Shown here one piece after another: positions 58,331-64,000 of a stretch of 64,000 nucleotides of DNA. The stretch is from positions 1 through 64,000 of the forward strand of contig JAYTDA010000222.1 in NCBI GenBank assembly GCA_043736155.1, in the 5' to 3' direction. The position numbers were made by a program, and so were the translations under genes. Under the pieces are notes generated by a model. The model had not been told where the DNA came from and ran no database searches. It saw only the letters and a program-made list of their open reading frames with translations. Origin of the DNA: JANNRR01 sp043736155. GTDB taxonomy: Bacteria > Pseudomonadota > Alphaproteobacteria > Rhodobacterales > Rhodobacteraceae. Position 1 is the stretch's first letter, and every line of letters starts with the position of its first letter.

Positions 58331-58349
58331 CCCCGGATCAGGTCCGGGG
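58331..58349. repeat. REP-like palindrome, copy 3
   Basis: CCCCGGATCAGGTCCGGGG is the exact inverse complement of the copy at 21437-21455. It lies 40 bases downstream of the ABC-F gene (minus strand) and could end its transcript. Confidence 0.6.
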
Positions 58350-58388
58350 CGGCGCGGGGTTGGGGTGACCGGCCGGTCCTGTCAAGCC

Positions 58389-59915
58389 TCAGCCGAGTTT
58401 ACCCGCAGCCAGTGATGCGGCAAAGAACGGCTCGGGGCTGTCCACTTCCACCAGCTTTTTGCCATCGATCTGCCAGAACCGGTTGCCGGTGGCGCGGACA
58501 AAGCTGCGGTCGTGCGACACCAGCAGGCAACAGGCCTCCTCTGCCACCAGTTCGCCCTCCAGCGCCTCCTGGCCCTCGATATCCAGATGGTTGGTCGGTT
58601 CATCCAGCAGGTGAAAGTTCGGCTGCGCGAGGCGCAGCACCAGCATCGCCAGCCGCGCCTTTTGCCCCCCCGACAGCAACCGCAAGGGGGCGGTCTGCAT
58701 GTCGATCCGGATCCCCACCCCTGCCAGCAGGCTGCGCGCCGCCTGATCGCCGACGTCGAAGTCGCCTGCGATCAGATCGGCAGAGCTGCGGTGCGGCCCC
58801 AGCGCCCCGAGACCCTGATCGGCATAGCCGGGCTTCAGGGTTGCGGCGCATTTCACCCCCGGTACCGCGGTGGTGAACGCCTGCTGGATCATCTGCACCA
58901 GCCGGGTCTTGCCGGCGCCATTGCGGCCCAAAAGCACCACCCGGTCGCCGGGGCTGATCCACAATTTGCCGGTGCGAAACAGCGGCCTGCCGTCGGGGGC
59001 CGTCACCTGGGCATCTTCCAGCGCCACCAGCGCGCGCGCATGGCTGCCGCTGTGGGTCAGCCGGATCGCCCCGGCGGACCGCTCGCTCCAGGCCGGTTTC
59101 GCCGCCTGTTCGATCTTTTCGGCGCGGTCCGACAGTTGTTTGGTTTTTGTTATCAGCAGGTCGGAGCCGGAGTTGATGCCGATGTTTTTCAGCTTTGCCG
59201 CCTGTTTGCGCAGCTGCGCCGCCTGTTTCAACTCATTGGCATGGCGGCGCGCCGTGGCCTGATCCGCCTCTGCCAAAGCCGCACGGGCGCGGCTGTAGGG
59301 CAGGGCAAAGCTGTGGCTGTCTTCGGCGCGCAGAAACAGGGTGCGGTTGGTGACGTCATCCAGAAAGGCGCGGTCGTGGCTGGCGATCAGCACCGGCAGA
59401 TCGCGCGGCAATTGTTTCAGCCAGCGCTGCATCTGGCCGATCCGCTCAAGGTCAAGATGGTTGGTCGGTTCATCCAGCAAGAGCGCATCGGGTTGCGTCA
59501 CCCAGATCCGGGCCAAGAGCGCCATGCGTTGCCAGCCGCCGCTCAGCGCCGACAGTGGTCGGTGGCGCAACTCCTCCGGCACTTCCAACTCATCCAGCAC
59601 CACATCGACGCGCCAGCTTTCACTTTCCGCCTGGTCCGGGTGCAGCGCTGCCGTCACCGCCTGCTGCACCGTCAGTGCGGCGAGGGGGGCGGGCACATCC
59701 TGTTCCACCAGCCCGGTCCGCATGCCACGCGACCGGGTGATATCGCCGGTGGTGGGGTCAAGCTGCCCGGCAAGGCAGCGGAGCAGGGTGGATTTGCCGC
59801 GACCGTTCGCCGCCACCAAGCCCATACGGTCGCCGCCGCGCAACTCCAGTGTCAGCCCGCTGAACAGCGGGGTGCCCAGGGTGATCCCGAGGTCTTTGGT
59901 ATTGATCTGCGCCAT
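58389..59915 (-). CDS. ABC-F family ATPase
   Basis: This is a 508-residue soluble protein with two ABC domains. Walker A 1 is AANGRGKST, signature 1 LSGGWQRM, Walker B 1 LLLDEPTNHLD. Walker A 2 is GRNGAGKTR, signature 2 LSGGQKAR, Walker B 2 LLDEPTNHLD. A charged coiled-coil linker at about 210-275 lies between. ABC-F proteins act on ribosomes or in stress responses; the short form here resembles Uup-type or related proteins. Note Arg in place of Pro or Ala in Walker A 1 and Arg ending Walker A 2. ATG 59915. Confidence 0.9.
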   Translation of the reverse strand: MAQINTKDLGITLGTPLFSGLTLELRGGDRMGLVAANGRGKSTLLRCLAGQLDPTTGDITRSRGMRTGLVEQDVPAPLAALTVQQAVTAALHPDQAESESWRVDVVLDELEVPEELRHRPLSALSGGWQRMALLARIWVTQPDALLLDEPTNHLDLERIGQMQRWLKQLPRDLPVLIASHDRAFLDDVTNRTLFLRAEDSHSFALPYSRARAALAEADQATARRHANELKQAAQLRKQAAKLKNIGINSGSDLLITKTKQLSDRAEKIEQAAKPAWSERSAGAIRLTHSGSHARALVALEDAQVTAPDGRPLFRTGKLWISPGDRVVLLGRNGAGKTRLVQMIQQAFTTAVPGVKCAATLKPGYADQGLGALGPHRSSADLIAGDFDVGDQAARSLLAGVGIRIDMQTAPLRLLSGGQKARLAMLVLRLAQPNFHLLDEPTNHLDIEGQEALEGELVAEEACCLLVSHDRSFVRATGNRFWQIDGKKLVEVDSPEPFFAASLAAGKLG

Positions 59916-60133
59916 GATCGCCCGGTTTCCTGACCTCTATTGCCTGATCGGGCTGCGGGGGTTTCCTTTACGGCGGCTGGCAGACCAGCGCACCTTTGGG
60001 GCAAATCGGGACGATTGCGCCGGATCAGCCCTGCAACCGATGGTGCAGGGCCGCAACGGGGCCGGGCTGTCGATGGTGACGGTTTCTCGTTTTCACCCAG
60101 CCCTCCATTGGTTGAATGTGGCTTGGGGCGAAG

Positions 60134-61183
60134 CTACTGCGCCGCCAGCTTTTCTTCAAGCAGTTCGCGGACCAGCGGGATGACGCGGGTGCCGTAAAGC
60201 TCGATACAGCTCAGCAGGCTTTTCGGGTCCACCGGTCCTGCCGAATATTTCAGATCGAACCGCGCCACCCCCAAAGCCCGCACCGTTGCGGCAATCTTGC
60301 GCGCCACGGTTTCCGGCGAGCCGAGGTACAGCGAGCCATGGTTGATTTCGCGTTCAAACTCATCGGGTTGCAGCGGCGGCCAGCCGCGTTCCGCACCGAT
60401 CTTGTCGCGCATTTTCTTGTAACCGGGGTAAAAGGCTTCCCGCGCCGCCTGATCGGTGGCAGCGACATGGCCGGGGGAATGGACCCCGATCGGCAACGCT
60501 TGTTTGCCCGCCTGTGTCCAGGCGCGGTGATACAGCTCGACATAGGGTTTGAACCGGCGCGGATCGCCGCCGATGATCGCCAGCATCATCGGCAATTCGT
60601 GGGCAACCGCCCGCACCACCGATTCCGGGCTGCCGCCAACGCCGATCCAGGCCGTCAGCGCCTTGGATTCGGGGCGCGGATAGATCGTGGCATTGCGCAA
60701 GGCGGGGCGCAGGGTGCCGGACCATGTCACCCGTTCCTGGCGCAGCAGTTTGGCGAACAGGTCGAGCTTTTCCTCGAACAGGGTTTCGTAGTCGCGCAGT
60801 TCCAGACCGAACAGCGGAAAGGATTCGGTGAAGGACCCCCGGCCGAGGATCAGTTCAGCGCGGCCGTTGGACAGCGCATCCAGCGTGGCAAACCGCTGGA
60901 ACAGGCGCACCGGGTCGTCGGAGCTGAGCACGGTAACGGCAGTGCCGATGCGGATGCGGGAAGTGCGGGCGGCAATCGCGGCCATCACGATCTCTGGCGC
61001 GGAAACCGCGAAATCGGCGCGGTGATGTTCGCCGATGCCGATGAAATCGACCCCGGTCTGATCGGCCAGCACCGCCTCATCGACCAGATCGCGGATCACC
61101 TGGGCATGGCTGTTCAGGCCACCACCGGCGCGGGCGGTGACATCGCCAAAGGTATCAAGGCCAAGTTCGACAGGTTGGGTCAT
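60134..61183 (-). CDS. LLM-class flavin-dependent oxidoreductase
   Basis: This is a 349-residue luciferase-like monooxygenase fold protein. Typical features are IGIGEHHRADFAVSAPE near residue 48, TSRIRIGTAVTVLSSDDPVR, DALSNGRAELILGRG and WIGVGGSPESVVRA. These form the FMN/F420-binding TIM barrel. The gene stands alone. The 218-base gap to ABC-F shows nothing that I can support. Substrate unknown. Confidence 0.87.
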   Translation of the reverse strand: MTQPVELGLDTFGDVTARAGGGLNSHAQVIRDLVDEAVLADQTGVDFIGIGEHHRADFAVSAPEIVMAAIAARTSRIRIGTAVTVLSSDDPVRLFQRFATLDALSNGRAELILGRGSFTESFPLFGLELRDYETLFEEKLDLFAKLLRQERVTWSGTLRPALRNATIYPRPESKALTAWIGVGGSPESVVRAVAHELPMMLAIIGGDPRRFKPYVELYHRAWTQAGKQALPIGVHSPGHVAATDQAAREAFYPGYKKMRDKIGAERGWPPLQPDEFEREINHGSLYLGSPETVARKIAATVRALGVARFDLKYSAGPVDPKSLLSCIELYGTRVIPLVRELLEEKLAAQ

Positions 61184-61355
61184 CGGCAGGGGTTCCTTTT
61201 ACCTGGCGCAGATTTAGGGCCGCAGCCGGGTCTGTGCAATGGCACGCGCGGTGCGCCGGTGCGCTGAGTTCTGCGCGTTGGTGCAGCGGGAGGCAGCGAT
61301 CCCGTCGCCGTCGGGAAACCTGCGCGCAGTGACAGGTGGCCCTGCCGGGCGGAAG

Positions 61356-61415
61356 CCGGGGGGGCTTCGCGCCCCCCCGGACCCCCCCGCGGGATATTTG
61401 TGAACAGAAAATGAG
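61356..61415 (+). repeat. 3' element with G/C hairpin, copy E
   Basis: CCGGGGGGGC and GCCCCCCCGG flank loop TTCGC (61356-61380). A C-run follows, then GATATTTGTGAACAGAAAA, a diverged form of the GAGTATTTG motif. It ends about 34 bases from the peroxiredoxin stop (minus strand). The order hairpin, C-run and A-rich tail matches 34375-34434. The rest of the 61184-61448 gap has no gene. Confidence 0.6.
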
Positions 61416-61448
61416 ACCAGCGCGTCAGAAAGGGGCGGGGGACAAGAG

Positions 61449-61937
61449 TCAGATCACCTGCAGCATCGCCTCGCCGCTGGAGGTTTCACACATCCCCGGC
61501 TTTTCCGGTTCACTCAGATGCTGCACCACGCCATCCACCACATAGGCGGCATAGCGTCTTGACCGGGCGTGAAACCCGCTTGCAGGGGCATCGAAATTCA
61601 TCCCGATGGCCGTGGTCAATGCACTGACCGGGTCTGCCAGCATCGCAATGCCCGCAGCCGTGGCACCGGTGGTTTCCCCGAACCGCGCCATGACATAGGG
61701 GTCGTTGACCGACAAACCGATGATTTCATCGACACCCTTGGCGTCAAACGCCGTCTTGGTGCGGATGAAACTGGGCACATGGGCGGTGGTGCAGGTGCTG
61801 GTAAAGGCACCCGGAAAGCCGAAAATCACCACGTTGCGCCCCGCCAGCAGCGACGACAGCGCCACCGGTTCCGGGCCATTGGCCCCGATGCGCAACAGGG
61901 TGGCGTCTGGCAGGCGGCTTCCGACGGCAATGGACAT
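61449..61937 (-). CDS. Prx5-type peroxiredoxin
   Basis: This is a 162-residue thiol peroxidase. The peroxidatic Cys is C49 in GAFTSTCTTAHVPSF, the region GFPGAFTSTC being the standard Prx5 motif. A second Cys at about 150 (GMCETSSGE) may be the resolving residue, so it could be an atypical two-Cys enzyme or use glutathione. ATG 61937 adds no leader. It is divergent from the ferredoxin reductase gene, with 107 bases between. Confidence 0.9.
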   Translation of the reverse strand: MSIAVGSRLPDATLLRIGANGPEPVALSSLLAGRNVVIFGFPGAFTSTCTTAHVPSFIRTKTAFDAKGVDEIIGLSVNDPYVMARFGETTGATAAGIAMLADPVSALTTAIGMNFDAPASGFHARSRRYAAYVVDGVVQHLSEPEKPGMCETSSGEAMLQVI

Positions 61938-62044
61938 GGGGTTTTCCCTCGCTTGTGTTTGCAATGGCATGGGATATAGGCTTTGCGCCGTGCCGGGGCC
62001 AGACCAAAGCACCCCGGATCAACGGCAATTGTAGCGGAGACACC

Positions 62045-63298
62045 ATGACAGAGGCAGGGATCACAGAGGCTGGCATCACGGAGGCTGGTATCATCGTGAT
62101 CGGCGGCGGCCAGGCAGGCGCGGCTTTGGTGTCAAAGCTGCGGTCAAACGGCTATGCCGGGCCCTTGACCCTGATCGGCGCCGAACCGGTGCCGCCCTAT
62201 CAGCGCCCACCGTTGTCCAAGGGCTATCTGCTGGGGGAAATGGCGCTGGACCGGTTGTTCCTGCGCGGACCCGACTGGTATCAGGGGCAGGATATCAGTC
62301 TGATGCTCGGCGATGCCGCCACCGCGATCGACGCTGCGGCGCAAACCGTGACGGTGGCGGGGCAGGTGCTGGTTTACGACGAACTGGCGCTGACCACCGG
62401 GTCGATCCCGCGCCGGTTGCCTGCTGCCGTTGGCGGCGACCTGCGGGGCGTCTATGTGGTGCGGACCCTGGCGGATATCGACGCGATGGCACCGGAGTTC
62501 GCCCCCGGCAAGCGGCTGGTGGTGATTGGCGGCGGCTATATCGGGCTGGAAGCAGCGGCAGTGGCGGCCAGACGCGGTGTATCGGTGGCGGTGGTGGAAA
62601 TGGCGCCCCGCATCCTGCAGCGGGTGGCGGCACCGCAAACCTCGGACTACTTTCGCGCGGCGCATCAGGCGCATCGGGTCGAGGTGATCGAAGGCGTCGG
62701 GTTGGAGCACTTGCTGGGCAGCGGCCATGTGACGGGGGCGCGGCTGACCGATGGCCGCGACCTGGCGGCGGATTTCGTGATTGCCGGGGTCGGGATCGTG
62801 CCGGATGTGGCTTTGGCAGAGGCCGCCGGGGTTGCGGTTGAAAACGGTATCCGCACCGATGGCCAGGGTCGCACCTCGGTACCACATATCTGGGCCGCCG
62901 GGGATTGCGCCTCGTTCCCGTGGCAGGGCGGCAGGCTGCGGCTGGAATCGGTGCAGAACGCGATTGATCAGGCGGAATGTGTCGCCGACAACATGATGGG
63001 CGAAGGCCGGGAGTATCGGCCGACGCCGTGGTTCTGGTCGGATCAGTATGACATCAAGCTGCAGATCGCCGGGCTGAACACCGGCTATGACCGGATCGTC
63101 ACCCGGGGTTCAGCGGATCGGGGCGACGGGGCAACGGTATCCTTTTGGTACTATCGCGGCGATCAGTTGCTGGCGGTCGATGCGATGAACGATCCACGGG
63201 CCTACATGATCGGCAAGCGCCTGCTGGAAATGGGGCGCAGTGCTGATCCGGCGGTAATTGCCGATGCGTCGCGCGATCTCAAACCCTTGTTGAAATAA
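62045..63298 (+). CDS. FAD-dependent ferredoxin reductase (rhodocoxin/putidaredoxin reductase-like)
   Basis: This is a 417-residue NAD(P)H:ferredoxin reductase. FAD motif IVIGGGQAGAALVSKL near residue 16 and NAD motif LVVIGGGYIGLEAAAV near 157, plus VPHIWAAGDCASFP. A C-terminal reductase domain follows. It would pass electrons from NADH to a small ferredoxin that serves a P450 or oxygenase. None is adjacent; MocE at the left edge is a candidate partner. The N-terminus begins with three near-exact copies of ITEAG encoded by a 15-base tandem repeat. Confidence 0.88.
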   Translation: MTEAGITEAGITEAGIIVIGGGQAGAALVSKLRSNGYAGPLTLIGAEPVPPYQRPPLSKGYLLGEMALDRLFLRGPDWYQGQDISLMLGDAATAIDAAAQTVTVAGQVLVYDELALTTGSIPRRLPAAVGGDLRGVYVVRTLADIDAMAPEFAPGKRLVVIGGGYIGLEAAAVAARRGVSVAVVEMAPRILQRVAAPQTSDYFRAAHQAHRVEVIEGVGLEHLLGSGHVTGARLTDGRDLAADFVIAGVGIVPDVALAEAAGVAVENGIRTDGQGRTSVPHIWAAGDCASFPWQGGRLRLESVQNAIDQAECVADNMMGEGREYRPTPWFWSDQYDIKLQIAGLNTGYDRIVTRGSADRGDGATVSFWYYRGDQLLAVDAMNDPRAYMIGKRLLEMGRSADPAVIADASRDLKPLLK

Positions 63299-63388
63299 CC
63301 CGCCGTTGCCCTTGGGCGCACCCCTCTCCCTCTGGGAGAGGGGCTGGGGGAGAGGGGGCTGGCACACCACAAGACGGCAGGGGGCAGG

Positions 63389-63952
63389 GTGCGGATCATC
63401 GGCGGACAGTTTCGCGGGCTGGGCCTTGCCCCGGTGGGCAAGGGCGATCCTGCGGCGCATCTGCGCCCGACCTCGGACCGGGTGCGGGAGGCGATCTTCA
63501 ACCTGCTGGTCAATGGCGGTTACGGCGATCCGGTCGCGGGCGCGCGGGTGCTGGACCTGTTTGCCGGAACCGGGGCTTTGGGGCTGGAGGCCCTGTCGCG
63601 GGGTGCCGCCCATTGCACCTTTGTTGACAGCGGGGCCAAAGCCCGCAGCCTGATCCGCGCCAATGTGGCGCTGACCCATACCGAAGCCGTCACCCACCTG
63701 TACCCGCGCGATGCCACCGGACTGGGCCCGGTACCGGGGGACCCGTTCGATCTGGTGTTTCTCGATCCGCCCTATGGCCTTGGTCTGGGCGAAAAGGCGA
63801 TGGCTGCGGCGCTGGCGGGTGGCTGGATCAGCCAAGGGGCATTGGTGGTCTGGGAAGACACTGTTGCCCCGGTGCCGCCATCGGCCCTCGACCCGGTCGA
63901 TCAGCGGCGCTATGGCGATACCTTGGTTTCCCTGTTCAGGCATTCCCGATGA
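63389..63952 (+). CDS. rsmD: 16S rRNA (guanine(966)-N(2))-methyltransferase RsmD
   Basis: This is a 187-residue rRNA methyltransferase acting on the small subunit. It has MRIIGGQFRG at the start, the SAM motif VLDLFAGTGALGLEALSRG and the catalytic LDPPYGLG (the DPPY type of N2-guanine enzymes). The start is GTG at 63389. It overlaps the next gene by ATGA. A short AT-poor gap of 90 bases separates it from the reductase. Confidence 0.92.
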   Translation: MRIIGGQFRGLGLAPVGKGDPAAHLRPTSDRVREAIFNLLVNGGYGDPVAGARVLDLFAGTGALGLEALSRGAAHCTFVDSGAKARSLIRANVALTHTEAVTHLYPRDATGLGPVPGDPFDLVFLDPPYGLGLGEKAMAAALAGGWISQGALVVWEDTVAPVPPSALDPVDQRRYGDTLVSLFRHSR

Positions 63953-64000
63953 CCCGTCCTGCTGCCGTGATTTTCGATTGTGACGGGGTGCTGGTCGACA
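63949..64000 (+). CDS. HAD-superfamily hydrolase, partial (cut by the window edge)
   Basis: Only the first 17 codons are inside the window. They read MTRPAAVIFDCDGVLVD, the HAD motif I with the nucleophile Asp in FDCDGVLVD, typical of phosphoglycolate phosphatase and beta-phosphoglucomutase-like enzymes. The start overlaps the rsmD stop (ATGA). Confidence 0.85.
   Translation, partial: MTRPAAVIFDCDGVLVD

Noticed and set aside
1..64000. tRNA or rRNA genes
   Set aside because: I looked for conserved T-loop and anticodon-stem patterns on both strands by eye and found none. A tRNAscan run would be decisive.

Overview
The window is high-GC DNA (about 65% in the typical stretches I counted) from an alphaproteobacterium, most probably a Rhodobacteraceae member. 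The reasons are codon use, dense ATGA-coupled operons, a GT2/LAB_N/PMT operon, a Zur box of alphaproteobacterial type, the PuuD/PuuE-UraD purine route, and GC-rich 3' hairpins followed by a GAGTATTTG-type motif. It looks like a chromosome segment devoted to import and breakdown of small organic molecules. I saw no rRNA, tRNA, CRISPR array, prophage or replication origin.

Layout. 0.1-7.8 kb: a moc/inositol-type cluster. mocE and mocD run leftward. Divergently come a LacI regulator, a MocC-like TIM-barrel protein, a complete sugar ABC importer and an IolG/MocA-type dehydrogenase. 8.1-10.7 kb: a GT2 / LAB_N / PMT-type operon, probably for envelope lipid glycosylation. 10.8-13.3 kb: an MsrQ-like haem membrane protein, a small IGPG membrane protein and a membrane-anchored sulfotransferase-like protein. 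13.4-21.4 kb: a hydroxyproline cluster with a polar amino acid ABC importer, an FAD D-amino acid dehydrogenase, a Cys/Cys 4-hydroxyproline epimerase, a fused aconitase X and a Ser/Thr proline-racemase-family paralogue. 21.6-22.3 kb: a small accessory patch with a lower-GC exported protein and a dead IS30-type transposase fragment. 22.4-26.4 kb: uvrC, a FolM-like SDR, a Zn-ribbon microprotein and an S49 peptidase. 26.6-30.7 kb: an agmatinase-family enzyme, then zur-znuC-znuB divergent from znuA.

30.8-34.3 kb: De Ley-Doudoroff-type galactose genes (dgoK, dgoA, lactonase, mutarotase) preceded by a decayed SDR dehydrogenase. 34.4-38.9 kb: urate-to-glyoxylate purine catabolism (puuD, uraH, a puuE-uraD fusion, allE, allA). 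39-45 kb: a methyltransferase, a DMT exporter and a PotABCD-like importer whose binding protein carries a Tat-type signal. 45.3-47.5 kb: a KbaZ/GatZ-like protein with a PfkB kinase. 47.5-49.3 kb: the one clearly foreign patch, a hairpin-rich stretch with no credible gene followed by a low-GC orphan gene. 49.3-64 kb: gabD, a hydrolase, a methyltransferase, a P1-family peptidase broken by an amber codon, a GST, a second SDR fragment, a Gfo/Idh plus TIM-barrel pair, an exported protein/outer-membrane barrel pair, an ABC-F ATPase, a luciferase-like oxidoreductase, a Prx5-type peroxiredoxin, a ferredoxin reductase, rsmD and the start of a HAD hydrolase.

How it fits together. Most blocks pair an importer or regulator with a short catabolic operon whose lower steps must be encoded elsewhere. 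MocD and MocE form an oxygenase with its Rieske ferredoxin but have no adjacent reductase; the ferredoxin reductase at 62.0-63.3 kb is a candidate partner. The most distinctive observations are the orphan low-GC gene with its structured flank, the Ser/Thr paralogue in the hydroxyproline cluster, the transfer of the His-rich zinc-binding segment from ZnuA to ZnuC, a duplicated hairpin plus Shine-Dalgarno leader, and two intergenic motif families repeated across the window.
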